This document shows, piece by piece, positions 52,366 to 64,000 of a stretch of 64,000 nucleotides of DNA. The DNA is taken from NCBI GenBank assembly GCA_017991595.1, contig JAGOQJ010000010.1:1-64000 (forward strand). Direction: 5' to 3'. Every line of letters begins with the position of its first letter. The stretch's first letter is position 1. The DNA comes from Candidatus Didemnitutus sp. Lineage in GTDB: Bacteria; Verrucomicrobiota; Verrucomicrobiia; Opitutales; Opitutaceae. Below the pieces are notes generated by a model. It saw nothing but the letters and a program-made list of their open reading frames with translations, searched no databases and was not told the origin of the DNA. The position numbers were made by a program, and so were the translations under genes.

Positions 52366-53232
52366 TCACTCGACGTTCGCCATCTGCTCGCGCACGCGCT
52401 CGAGCTCGTTCTTGCACTCAATCACCCGCTGGCTGATCGCGAGATCGTTCGCCTTGCTGCCGATGGTGTGCACCTCGCGGCCAATCTCCTGCAGGATGAA
52501 CTCCGCCTTGCGGCCGATCTCGCCGCCGGAGCGCAGCAGCTCCTTCAGTTGCGCGAAATGGCTCCGCAGGCGCGTGATTTCCTCGGTGATGTCGATCCGC
52601 TCGGCGAAGAGCGCGACCTCCTTCAGCACGCGCTCGTCGTTCACGTCCAGTTCGAGCCCCGCCGTGCGGAGGCGTTGCATCAGCTGCTCGCGGTAATTCG
52701 TCGTGATCTGCGGCGCCCGGGCAGCGATCGCATCCACATGCGCCATGAGCTTGCCCAACCGACCCAGAAAATCGATCAGCAGCGCCTCGCCTTCCTTCGC
52801 CCGCATGGCCCCGAGACCGCGCAGCGCGGCCTGCAGCGCCTGCTCCAACGCCGGCCACACTTCCTCCGGCGCACCGAGCTGGCCCTCGCCGCTCTGCGCG
52901 TTGGCGATCTGCCAGAGCAGCTCCGGCGTCGGCCGGAATGGCACGCCGCGCGATTCCGCAAGCTGCTCCAACCGCTCCAACGCCTCGATGACCGCCTCCT
53001 CGTCCCAACTCTGCGCAGCGCGCCCGCCGTCCACCTCAACGACGACATGCACCTTGCCGCGCGCGACGACCTTGCGCACCGCCTCCGCGACGCTGCCCTC
53101 GAGCGACTCCCACGCATCGGGCAACGCCATCGTGAGGTCGAGCCCGCGCCGGTTGACGGAGTTAACCTGCACGGCGATCGCGTGGTTTCCAAACTGGGCC
53201 GAGCCACGGCCGAAGCCAGTCATCGAATTCAT
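52366..53232 (-). CDS. YicC-family endoribonuclease
   Basis: A 288-residue YicC protein. Members act as endoribonucleases that trim or degrade small RNAs and mRNA. The N-terminal MNSMTGFGRGSAQFGN and VNSVNRRGLDLTMALPD and the C-terminal GRKAEFILQEIGREVHTIGSK (core DUF1732) are typical; KxN-type DLAISQRVIECKNELERVREQ closes the protein. It is often found next to guanylate kinase and the RNA polymerase omega subunit, but not here. The repeat at 53250 lies just upstream. Confidence 0.92.
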   Translation of the reverse strand: MNSMTGFGRGSAQFGNHAIAVQVNSVNRRGLDLTMALPDAWESLEGSVAEAVRKVVARGKVHVVVEVDGGRAAQSWDEEAVIEALERLEQLAESRGVPFRPTPELLWQIANAQSGEGQLGAPEEVWPALEQALQAALRGLGAMRAKEGEALLIDFLGRLGKLMAHVDAIAARAPQITTNYREQLMQRLRTAGLELDVNDERVLKEVALFAERIDITEEITRLRSHFAQLKELLRSGGEIGRKAEFILQEIGREVHTIGSKANDLAISQRVIECKNELERVREQMANVE

Positions 53233-53249
53233 TCGGACTAATCCTTAAC

Positions 53250-53276
53250 CACGGATTTCATGGATGACACGGATTT
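53250..53276. repeat. Single arm of the 9-mer family (CACGGATnn units)
   Basis: CACGGATTT, CATGGATGA, CACGGATTT stand in tandem over exactly 27 bases, the arm length of the paired elements elsewhere in the window. No mirrored arm is evident up to the trpB end. It may be half of a broken element. Confidence 0.6.
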
Positions 53277-53336
53277 TGTTGCGCCGCCCTCCCTGCGGGC
53301 GGCTCAAGCCGTGGCGGGTTGAGCCGGTTGGCGGAA

Positions 53337-54557
<1,221 letters not shown>

Positions 54558-54643
54558 CAAAGCCACGGTTGCGCCAGTCGCGCTGAACGCAAACCGGTTT
54601 TCCTCTTATGCCAGCAGCCTCCGCCCGGCGCTGCCGTGGCGTT

Positions 54644-56122
54644 TCACTCGACGTTCAAGCGCAGGGTGCGCTTCGACGGAGCGGCCCGGTCCACGCGGGT
54701 GAGCAACGCCGTGATCACCTCACGCGGGAAGGCCACCACGTTGATCAGGTGGACGACGCTTTGCGGGTCCTGCAGGTCGCGGCTGGCGAACTCGATCTGG
54801 CGCACGCGCGGGAAGCTGGCGGGAGGGAAATCCGGGTCGTGTTCCTTCCAGATATCGGCCCGCGCGCGATCGGCACAGACGAGCCCGGTGACCCACAGAG
54901 TCGTGGCCATCGGCGCCGCGAGGCCGGGCGTCGCGAGCACCTTGTCACTGAGCTCCGCGTAGAGAACCGGATCGGGGGCCTTGATGAGCGCCACGGCGAG
55001 TTGCTCCACGCGTTTCTCATCGAAGGGGCCGGATAGCACGCGACGGAAAAGCATCCGCGCCGCCAAGTCATCCTGCATGTGCCGGCTGAGCGCGAACTGC
55101 GCGATCGCGTGCGACACGCTGCCCATGATCGGACCGTAGAAATCGAGCAGCGTCTGCGCATCGGTGTGTGCTACCAGCTCGGCGAGGCGCTCCACCTGCA
55201 GCTGCATGTAGAGCAGGTTGTAGGGACCGGAGAAAGGTTTGCGCAGGAGCGCGATACCTTCCTGCCGGTTGCCGGCCTGCAGTTCGATCTCCGCCTGCAC
55301 CAGCAACCGGGCATGCGGCGCGATGGCGGCGAGTTGGCCGCGCTGGGTGGTCGCCAGCTCGGAGGCGGTCACGGAGTCGTTGCGCAACGCGAGGAGCAGC
55401 GAGCGCACCCACACCGCAGCGTGCGCAGAATCGCGGGTCGCCATCGCCAGACAGTGCTGCGCCAGCCGGTCGGTGCGCCCGAGACTGAGCAAGGTGTCGT
55501 GATAAGTGATCGCGATGCGGGTGGCCTCGGATTCGCGCTCGCGCATCAGTCGCTCAAACAGGGCGTCGGCGTGGAGGAAGCTGCCTTGGAACATCGTGAT
55601 CTGCCCGAGCAGCACCGCCGCGTTCTGGTTCGAGGGATCGCGCTGTGCCGCGCTCGCCAGCGCGAGGTGCGCCTCGTTCAGCGAACCCTGCACGAAGGCA
55701 CGCATCGCGCGGTCGTAGAGGTAGCCGGCCTGTTCCTGCCGGATCTCGGACCAGCGTCCGGGCCAGGCCACCTGCCACCACGAGACCCGCGCCCCGGTGA
55801 AAAAGGCGAGCACCGCGAACACCAGCAACGTGCTCGCGACGTAGATCGCGAGCAACCCACCGCCCCACCAAGCCAGCGCGCGGCCCCAGAAGGGACGCAC
55901 GCCGCGGGCGTTGACTGAGCAACACCAGCCCTGCGGCGTCCGCACGAGGAGCGGACAGACCCGGCCGAACCGCGCCGGCTCGTGCCAGTGCGCCACGGCA
56001 TCGCAGCGCACGCGGCGGGCGATGTTGTCGTCGTTCGGATTCTGGCACGGATTGCGTCCCTGCCGACCGCGGCGCACGAAGGCGGTCTTGCGCACGTTCC
56101 AATAGAGGAAGCCGCCCGCCAT
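54644..56122 (-). CDS. Membrane-anchored TPR-like protein with Cys-rich cytoplasmic head
   Basis: A 492-residue protein of unknown function. Residues 1-80 are basic with several Cys and His (RNPCQNPND, RRVRCDAVAHWHEP, GRVCPLLV, GWCCSVN), a possible metal site. A transmembrane helix follows near 90-112 (GGGLLAIYVASTLLVFAVLAFF). The rest is helical and TPR-like: DRAMRAFVQGSLNEAHLALAS, VLLGQITMFQGSFLHADALFERL, and so on, in the periplasm or cytoplasm depending on topology. Start 56122 (MAGGFLYWNVRK) is chosen because earlier in-frame codons lie inside the PEP-CTERM gene. It is 50 bases downstream of that gene and may be involved with it. Confidence 0.7.
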   Translation of the reverse strand: MAGGFLYWNVRKTAFVRRGRQGRNPCQNPNDDNIARRVRCDAVAHWHEPARFGRVCPLLVRTPQGWCCSVNARGVRPFWGRALAWWGGGLLAIYVASTLLVFAVLAFFTGARVSWWQVAWPGRWSEIRQEQAGYLYDRAMRAFVQGSLNEAHLALASAAQRDPSNQNAAVLLGQITMFQGSFLHADALFERLMRERESEATRIAITYHDTLLSLGRTDRLAQHCLAMATRDSAHAAVWVRSLLLALRNDSVTASELATTQRGQLAAIAPHARLLVQAEIELQAGNRQEGIALLRKPFSGPYNLLYMQLQVERLAELVAHTDAQTLLDFYGPIMGSVSHAIAQFALSRHMQDDLAARMLFRRVLSGPFDEKRVEQLAVALIKAPDPVLYAELSDKVLATPGLAAPMATTLWVTGLVCADRARADIWKEHDPDFPPASFPRVRQIEFASRDLQDPQSVVHLINVVAFPREVITALLTRVDRAAPSKRTLRLNVE

Positions 56123-56172
56123 GCGCAGCGAGTCGGCTGTCCACCGCAATCCCCGGCTCCACCGCGAACTGC

Positions 56173-57183
56173 TCACGCGCCGGACGAGGATCGGGGCGCG
56201 GACGCGGACGTCGCGCGGCGTTGACGGCGATAGGCGACGAACGCGCCGGCGAGCAGCAGGGCGCCGAGCTGCGCATAGGTCGCGGGCTCGGGCACGATGC
56301 CATAGGCATCCTGCATCGGCGTGGAGACGCCCAATTGGTTCCAGGTGAGGGTCGAGGAGTTGTTGCCGCTCGTGCCGAACAAGTCCTGATTCAGCGCGTT
56401 GAGCTGCGTCGAGGTGTAGCCGATGAAGGAGATGCGCGTCGTGTAGTTGATCGTCCAGTTGGCGAAGATGCTGTTGACGCCGATGTTGCCGTTGCTGTCG
56501 CGAGCGTATTTGCGGATCGCGTCCTGCAGGGTCTGGAAGCTCACCGCGAAGGTCAGCCAAGAGTCGGGCGTGCCGCTGAAGGCGGAGCCGTCGGTCGTCT
56601 GCACGAGGCTGTAGCTGGCCGTGCTGCCGTTCGAGCCATTGTAGGCGGTGAGCGTCTGTTTCACCGCGGTCGTGCTCGTGTCGATCGTCCACGTCGTGGT
56701 GCTCGGGCCGGTATTGGCGCCGGTGCCGGGCGAGCCGAAATAGACGGTGCGCGTGCGGTTGTTCACGTTGCCGGAGCTCTCGACCATGACCATCACGAGG
56801 TCGATGCTGCCGTTGCCGTCGAGGTCGAGACCGACGCCGATGTTACCGCCGTTGCCGCCCCACTGGTTGGTGCCGTCGAACTTGTTGAAACGCGCGCGGA
56901 ACATGAAGGTGTCCGTGCCATTCAACGTGCCGGCCTTCTGCGCGTAGCCGTAGTAGGTCGAGTCGCCGACGAAGTCGTCCTGCCCTTGGCCCGTTTGCTG
57001 ATCGCCGAGCGGATCGGTGAGCAGCGTCGTGCCGTTGGTCGTCCACGGGTTCCAGCCTGTGTGGTCCGCCACGTTGATGGGGTCCTGCGCGTAGCCGGTG
57101 CTCGCTGCAAATAAGACTACCCAGAGCGCGAGCAGGAGGAAGCGATCGCAGGACAGGAGCAGGGAGCGGAGGGCGTGACGCAT
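56173..57183 (-). CDS. PEP-CTERM sorting-signal protein
   Basis: A 336-residue secreted protein. A signal peptide ends near STGYAQ (residue 33). The body is Asn/Gly/Ser/Thr-rich with DLDGNGSIDLVMVMVE near residue 121, an EF-hand/TSP3-type calcium motif, and no catalytic motif. The tail reads VPEPATYAQLGALLLAGAFVA-YRRQRR: the PEP motif, a hydrophobic helix and a basic end, which is the exosortase recognition signal. Exosortase would cleave it and anchor it in the envelope or link it to polysaccharide. Start 57183 (MRHALRSLLLS) is preferred over an upstream ATG at 57261 as it begins with the signal peptide. A 78-base gap separates it from the phosphatase gene. Confidence 0.85.
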   Translation of the reverse strand: MRHALRSLLLSCDRFLLLALWVVLFAASTGYAQDPINVADHTGWNPWTTNGTTLLTDPLGDQQTGQGQDDFVGDSTYYGYAQKAGTLNGTDTFMFRARFNKFDGTNQWGGNGGNIGVGLDLDGNGSIDLVMVMVESSGNVNNRTRTVYFGSPGTGANTGPSTTTWTIDTSTTAVKQTLTAYNGSNGSTASYSLVQTTDGSAFSGTPDSWLTFAVSFQTLQDAIRKYARDSNGNIGVNSIFANWTINYTTRISFIGYTSTQLNALNQDLFGTSGNNSSTLTWNQLGVSTPMQDAYGIVPEPATYAQLGALLLAGAFVAYRRQRRATSASAPRSSSGA

Positions 57184-57261
57184 GACGCCCGCGAAGCTGG
57201 AAACTCTCCCCCTAGAAATAAACCAAGCATGTTTCCCAGTCGCACTAGAGCCATTATCCAA

Positions 57262-58698
57262 TCAATAGGTCCTTTTGGCAGTAACAAGCGTCGCGTCGTC
57301 CTGCGGCCCGCTTTGACTGAAATCAGCCACGGCACGGAGGATACACTCGTTCACCTGCGCGGCGGAGCGGCCGGCCGAGAAATGCACGGCGTCGGCGAGG
57401 CGGGCGTTGCCGAATTCGCGGCCATCCGCGTTGGGGGCCTCCGTCAAACCGTCGGTGTAGAGCACGAGCGTGGCTCCGGGCGGGAACGCCACCGCGCGAT
57501 CCTGCAGCGCGACATCGAACATCTCGGCGTCGACCAACCCGAGCGGCATGCCGTCGGAGCCGAGGAACTCGTGCCGCACGCCGCCGGCCGCAGCCGGCGC
57601 CACGAGCAGCGGCAACTCGTGCCCCGCGCGCGCGAACGTCACGTGTTGCTGCCGCCGGTCGATGATCGCGTAGAGCATCGTCACGTAGAGCCCGGTGCCG
57701 ATTTCCTGCGCGAGCGCGCGGTTCATCGCGCGGAGCGCCGCCGCCGGCGAGTCGTGCCGCGGCGCGATGGATCGCAGCAACGTGCGGCAGATCGCCATGA
57801 GGAGCGAAGCCGACATGCCCTTGCCCGCCACATCGGCCACCGCGAGGCCGAGGCGATGCTCGTCCAGCGGGAAGACATCGTAGAAATCGCCGCTGACTTT
57901 CTGCGCCGCCAGGTAGCGCGCGTCGATCTCGACTCCGGCCCAGACCGGCATCTCGTGCGGCAGCAGCATCTGCTGCACCTCCGACGCCAGCGCGAGATCG
58001 AGGTCGAGGCGTTGTTTCTCGACCTGCAGCGCGATGAAATCCGCGTTGTGGACCGCGAGGCCCGCTTGCTCGGCCAGCGCGGCGACGAGCGAATAATCCG
58101 TGCGGCTGAAAGGCAGCCCGTCCGCCGCGTTGCACACGCAGAGCACGCCGATGAGGCGCTGCCGGACCATGATCGGCGCGGCGATGACGGAGCGCACCGT
58201 GAGCGCCGGATCCTCGTGGCGCACGATGCGCGCATCGCTCCGGGCGTCGACGATCAGTTCGCCCTGCCCCGTGGCGGCGACGCGACCGACGATGCCCTCA
58301 CCCACCGGAAACGACTCCGAGCGCAGCACCTGCTCGATGAACTTCGCGCGCGAGCCGAGCTGCATCCGCTGCGCGTCGGCGATCGGACGGTGCGGCGGGA
58401 AAAGCCCCTCCACCGCCACGCCGCGCATGCGGTTGTCCGCGCCTTTCTCGAAGATGCACGCGCTCAACGCGCCGGTGCTCAGAATCGAGGCGTGCACGAT
58501 GCGCTGGAACAACTCATCCCGCGACAGCCGCTCACCCACGGCGTCGACCATCGTGTGCATGTAATCGAGCACGATCTGACGCTCCTCGAGCAGCGAGGTC
58601 TTCTCCTCCTCCACGCGCGCGGCCGCGCGATGCGCCCGCCAGTAGAAGGCGTAAACGATCGCCGCACCCATCACTCCGCCGAGAAGGAATAGCGTCAT
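57262..58698 (-). CDS. SpoIIE-type serine phosphatase with GAF domain and N-terminal membrane anchor
   Basis: A 478-residue signalling protein. Residues 5-22 form a single transmembrane helix, followed by a coiled segment and a GAF domain (about 60-230, with GEGIVGRVAATGQGELIVDARS). The C-terminal 240 residues are a PP2C/SpoIIE phosphatase with the metal aspartates in KVSGDFYDVFPLDEHR, ADVAGKGMSASLLMA, YTDGLTEAPN and SGPQDDATLV. It would dephosphorylate a STAS anti-anti-sigma factor, and such a gene lies 91 bases upstream on the same strand. Together they form a partner-switching module; the anti-sigma kinase and the sigma factor are not visible nearby. Confidence 0.9.
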   Translation of the reverse strand: MTLFLLGGVMGAAIVYAFYWRAHRAAARVEEEKTSLLEERQIVLDYMHTMVDAVGERLSRDELFQRIVHASILSTGALSACIFEKGADNRMRGVAVEGLFPPHRPIADAQRMQLGSRAKFIEQVLRSESFPVGEGIVGRVAATGQGELIVDARSDARIVRHEDPALTVRSVIAAPIMVRQRLIGVLCVCNAADGLPFSRTDYSLVAALAEQAGLAVHNADFIALQVEKQRLDLDLALASEVQQMLLPHEMPVWAGVEIDARYLAAQKVSGDFYDVFPLDEHRLGLAVADVAGKGMSASLLMAICRTLLRSIAPRHDSPAAALRAMNRALAQEIGTGLYVTMLYAIIDRRQQHVTFARAGHELPLLVAPAAAGGVRHEFLGSDGMPLGLVDAEMFDVALQDRAVAFPPGATLVLYTDGLTEAPNADGREFGNARLADAVHFSAGRSAAQVNECILRAVADFSQSGPQDDATLVTAKRTY

Positions 58699-58789
58699 GA
58701 GCAGCCGCCAGTTGGGCGCAGAGCAGCCTCGAATTCGAGGCGAAATCCGCCGGAAGCGACGGCCAGCGGCCCGCCGCCGCGGCGCGGGC

Positions 58790-59302
58790 TCAGCGGCCGT
58801 CCACGCGATTGCGCAGGAAGGCGAGCACGTCCTGGAACTTGGCCGCGTTGGCCGAGTCGGCGCTGACGAGGTTCTCGTGCGCCTCGAGCACCAGCTTCGC
58901 GCTCTCGATCTCGCTCTTCTTCTCCTCGCTCAAGACCTGCGCGCCGCCGCCGTCGAAGCTCAGTTCGAAATCGCCGGCATCGACGGTCGCCAGACGGTGC
59001 AGGCCGAGGTTGCGGATGAGTTCGAGGTTGCGATCGCCGACGCGCACGAGCGTGAGCGTCCCCGGCGGCGTCAGGCGCCGCACCTGCAGCGCAGCGCCGG
59101 CCAACACGCCGAGGAAGGTGCTGTCCATGCTCGCGCACTGCTGGAAATCGAGGACGAACCGCGTCTTTCCCTGCCGGATCATCTCGGTGAAGAAATCCTT
59201 CAGGCTGCCGCTGTTCGTGAACGAAGCCCGCCCCTGCACCCGCACCAGCACAGGGTCGGTGTAGGCATTGACGAGGAAGGCGGGTTTCGGGATTTCGGGC
59301 AT
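58790..59302 (-). CDS. STAS-domain anti-sigma factor antagonist
   Basis: A 170-residue protein with a STAS fold in residues 15-110. The conserved phosphorylated Ser is probably Ser61 in CASMDSTFLG, the position used by SpoIIAA-type antagonists. Residues 110-170 form a helical extension not seen in the minimal family. It should be phosphorylated by an anti-sigma kinase and dephosphorylated by the phosphatase downstream. The extension ends in FQDVLAFLRNRVD and could mediate dimerisation or target binding. Confidence 0.8.
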   Translation of the reverse strand: MPEIPKPAFLVNAYTDPVLVRVQGRASFTNSGSLKDFFTEMIRQGKTRFVLDFQQCASMDSTFLGVLAGAALQVRRLTPPGTLTLVRVGDRNLELIRNLGLHRLATVDAGDFELSFDGGGAQVLSEEKKSEIESAKLVLEAHENLVSADSANAAKFQDVLAFLRNRVDGR

Positions 59303-59310
59303 GGGAATAA

Positions 59311-59363
59311 GGCAGGGCGAATGCTCCGGCCGAGCCGCGGCCCGGCGGAGGGACTCGCCCTAC
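59311..59363. repeat. Decayed REP-like palindrome pair
   Basis: Read on the minus strand, the arm starting at 59363 begins GTAGGGCGAGTCCCTCCG and resembles the pair at 24760. The opposite arm starts GCAGGGCGAATGCTCCGG, with GTAG changed to GCAG and several mismatches. It lies between the STAS gene and acnA, and I read it as a degenerate copy of the same REP word. Confidence 0.6.
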
Positions 59364-59374
59364 CGTGTTCGGAA

Positions 59375-62050
<2,676 letters not shown>

Positions 62051-62145
62051 GGGATTTTCGATTTTTAAATGCTCGAGTTTAGACTGCAGCGGGCGCCGCA
62101 GGATCGAGCGGGCTCAGCTTGAGCACCGCTGCAGAGGCGGAAAAC

Positions 62146-62619
62146 TTACTTGGCGAGCGCAGCCTTGATCTTCTCGAAGCTCGGCAGGTCCTTCGGCGTC
62201 GGGGTCTGTTCGGCGTATTTGATCACGCCATCCTTGCCGATGACGAACGCCGCGCGGGCGGACGTATCGCCCACACCGGCGAGGTTCGGGAACACGACAT
62301 CGTAGGCCTTCGTGACCGACTTGTTGAGATCGGACAGGAGCGGGACGGTGATACGGTTGGTCTTGGCCCAGGCTTCCTGCGCGAACGGGCTGTCGACGCT
62401 GATGCCGTAAACGGTGGCGCCGAGGTCGGCGTAGGCGGAGATGCCGCCCGATACGTCGCACATCTCCTGCGTGCACACGCCGGTGAAAGCCAGCGGGAAG
62501 AACAGCAACACGACCGGCTGCTTGCCGAAGTGGTCGCTCAGCTTGATGTCCTTGAGACCGTCCGCGGTCTTGGTCTTGAGGGTGAAGTCCGGAGCATTGG
62601 TGCCGACTGCGAGAGCCAT
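62146..62619 (-). CDS. Peroxiredoxin (AhpC/TSA family)
   Basis: A 157-residue thiol peroxidase. The peroxidatic Cys is in FFPLAFTGVCTQEMCD near residue 48; the AFT-type loop is intact. The second Cys, five residues later in QEMC, could be a resolving partner or be structural. SVDSPFAQEAWAKTNRITVPLLSD and RAAFVIGKDGVIKYAEQ are typical of the AhpE/Prx family. The start at 62619 (MALAVGTNAPDF) is standard. It is upstream of acnA on the same strand with a 95-base gap. Confidence 0.9.
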   Translation of the reverse strand: MALAVGTNAPDFTLKTKTADGLKDIKLSDHFGKQPVVLLFFPLAFTGVCTQEMCDVSGGISAYADLGATVYGISVDSPFAQEAWAKTNRITVPLLSDLNKSVTKAYDVVFPNLAGVGDTSARAAFVIGKDGVIKYAEQTPTPKDLPSFEKIKAALAK

Positions 62620-62777
62620 GGAAGGAGTGGATTGGGTGTTGGATCTTGGCCGGCGGATTTTACCGGCGAAAGAAGGCCCAAAGTAGAGCCCCGCGCGAGC
62701 GCGCCGCAACCCCCTTTTCACAGTATGAGCGGGCTTACTTTTTCAAGGGCGAAGGGCATTAGCTGGACGCGCTGGAT

Positions 62778-64000
62778 TCAGGGTTTCGTCACGCGGAGCC
62801 GGAAAAAGAGCCGCTCGGCTCCAAAAGGATAAATCGCCCGCCAACCCTCCATCGCACCGACCGTCACCCGCTCGTGGATGACTCCCTCGCTCGACCAATC
62901 GCGCAAGTCGGTCGAGACCTCGACCTCGTAGCCCAGATCAGGACGCTGCTCCGGGCGGCTATAGTCGAAGCGCCAACCTGCGACGGTTTGCTCTGCGGTC
63001 CAAGCATCGGAGGTGTCGTCCATGCAGGGATCCGTGCCCAACGCATATTCCATCAGATTGCACCGCCCGTCCCCATCGGGATCCGCCATCAGCCCACTGA
63101 TGCCGGGATTGGACAGTTCCTCGGCAGTGAACGCCGCGTGACGCCAAACATCGAAGACACTGCGGACGGCAAGTTGGGCCGACGCGCTCGGGACTCTCCA
63201 ACCCGCGGTCTCAAGGATGGCGTAATAGCGCCCGGCATCGTCCGTGACCGCTGCGTTGATGGCGAGAATCGAGCCGGTCGCACCGGCCAGGACCTGATCA
63301 TCCTTCATCCATTGCAGAGACCCGCTGCCCGACCCCTCCGGCGCGACCGCCAATGCGCCGCTCCATCCCTCGTCGACTAGGATCGATGTCGGATGCGCCG
63401 CAAACCGGGGTGGCCGGCCCGTGTATATTCGTCCCGTGCCGCCGACGGCCAAAAAGCGGCCGGATCCGTAGGCGGCGATGCGCAACCCTTCGATCTCACG
63501 ATGATAACCGGCCACCCATGTGAAGCCGTCGGAGCTGGCAAGCATGTTCCCCCTCCCATCGTGACCGAGGAACAAACCGCCGCCCCACGTTACCCCGGCC
63601 AAGCGGATATTCGTCGGCAACGGACACTGCGACCAATGCACGCGATCCACACTCGTCAACAAGCGCCCGGAGCTCATCACCGCCACGACGGTGGCTCCAT
63701 CGGTCGCCAGCCCGATGCAAAATTCATCGCCGTCACCCAGCGGGGAGACTTGCCAACTCAACCCGTCAGCGCTCACGAGCAAACCGCCCACCCCGCCCGC
63801 GATGAATCGGTCCCCCGCCCAGATAACGTGAGAAGGATGGACATTTCCGCTCAGCGGGACCGCAGTCCAAGTCGCTCCGTTTTCGCTGACCATGATTTTC
63901 TGCCCACTGCCGAGCGCAACGTAGCGGCCATTGCCCCACGCGATCGTGCTGAAAGAATCCGGCGGGCTGATCTCGCGCTTGAACCAAGTGACGCCGTCGA
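62778..64000 (-). CDS. Secreted BNR/sortilin-like repeat protein with DPDxDG C-terminal module, truncated
   Basis: The gene enters from the right edge (the reading frame is open to 64000), so the start and signal peptide are missing. At least 407 residues are visible. The first 150 contain beta-propeller repeats of the type WxxDRFIAGGVGGLLVSADG and SSDGFTWVAGYHRE, with S-x-DG-x-x-W ends (BNR/sortilin-like). An Ig-like strand set follows (GSGSLQWMKDDQVLAG). Near the C-terminus is DPDGDGRCNLMEYALGTDP, then a beta-rich module ending FFRLRVTKP. The same type of tail is on the PL6 lyase at 9601. The ligand is unknown. Confidence 0.7.
   Translation of the reverse strand, partial: DGVTWFKREISPPDSFSTIAWGNGRYVALGSGQKIMVSENGATWTAVPLSGNVHPSHVIWAGDRFIAGGVGGLLVSADGLSWQVSPLGDGDEFCIGLATDGATVVAVMSSGRLLTSVDRVHWSQCPLPTNIRLAGVTWGGGLFLGHDGRGNMLASSDGFTWVAGYHREIEGLRIAAYGSGRFLAVGGTGRIYTGRPPRFAAHPTSILVDEGWSGALAVAPEGSGSGSLQWMKDDQVLAGATGSILAINAAVTDDAGRYYAILETAGWRVPSASAQLAVRSVFDVWRHAAFTAEELSNPGISGLMADPDGDGRCNLMEYALGTDPCMDDTSDAWTAEQTVAGWRFDYSRPEQRPDLGYEVEVSTDLRDWSSEGVIHERVTVGAMEGWRAIYPFGAERLFFRLRVTKP

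Overview
The window looks like chromosome from a verrucomicrobium of the Opitutaceae type. The evidence is indirect: very high GC, housekeeping genes separated by short gaps, a PEP-CTERM protein, secreted proteins ending in a DPDxDG motif plus a beta-rich tail, a DksA-like protein with a degenerate zinc finger next to lspA (an arrangement I recall from other PVC bacteria), a MocA/isomerase/GH88 sugar cluster, and many palindromic intergenic repeats. No rRNA, CRISPR array or phage gene is visible. One tRNA gene (tRNA-Cys) is present.

Layout. 1-2.6 kb is an accessory patch: the end of an IS66-type insertion sequence, then a lower-GC three-gene operon (ParA-like ATPase, small helical protein, HEPN-like protein) beside the 3' end of tRNA-Cys. 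2.9-8.0 kb holds an XRE-cupin regulator and a sugar-acid cluster (GH88-like hydrolase, sugar isomerase, Gfo/Idh/MocA oxidoreductase, SDR). 8.0-13.5 kb carries a two-domain PPK2, a secreted PL6 lyase and an HDOD protein with a degenerate receiver. 13.5-21 kb is assimilatory sulfate reduction (Rrf2 regulator, cysN, cysD, cysH, cysI) with siroheme genes (cobA, CbiX-like). 21-31.3 kb is mostly housekeeping (pyrD, acidic protein, amino-acid permease, hemB, cysS, trmO, thrS, TPR protein).

31.4-36.5 kb is a complete hydroxyproline degradation operon. It is led by a P-II gene seven bases upstream, and two of its junctions are four-base ATGA overlaps: P-II, 4-hydroxyproline epimerase, D-hydroxyproline oxidase, pyrroline-hydroxycarboxylate deaminase, and, after a repeat-bearing gap, ketoglutarate semialdehyde dehydrogenase. 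36.6-40 kb is gatCAB. 40-44 kb has a GH144-like/FN3/Ig/NHL secreted protein with a glycine-rich membrane tail and a His-rich metal transporter. 44-47.5 kb is the late heme operon hemF-hemE-hemY. 47.7-52.3 kb is ileS, the DksA-like protein and lspA. 52.3-64 kb contains yicC, trpB, a TPR membrane protein, a PEP-CTERM protein, a SpoIIE-type phosphatase with a STAS antagonist, acnA, a peroxiredoxin and a truncated secreted repeat protein.

Two repeat systems run through the gaps. One is REP-like palindrome pairs headed by GTAG. The other is inverted elements whose 27-28 nt arms are built from three 9-mers or four 7-mers. The second family, the ParA/HEPN-like operon and the P-II/hydroxyproline operon are the parts most worth a second look.
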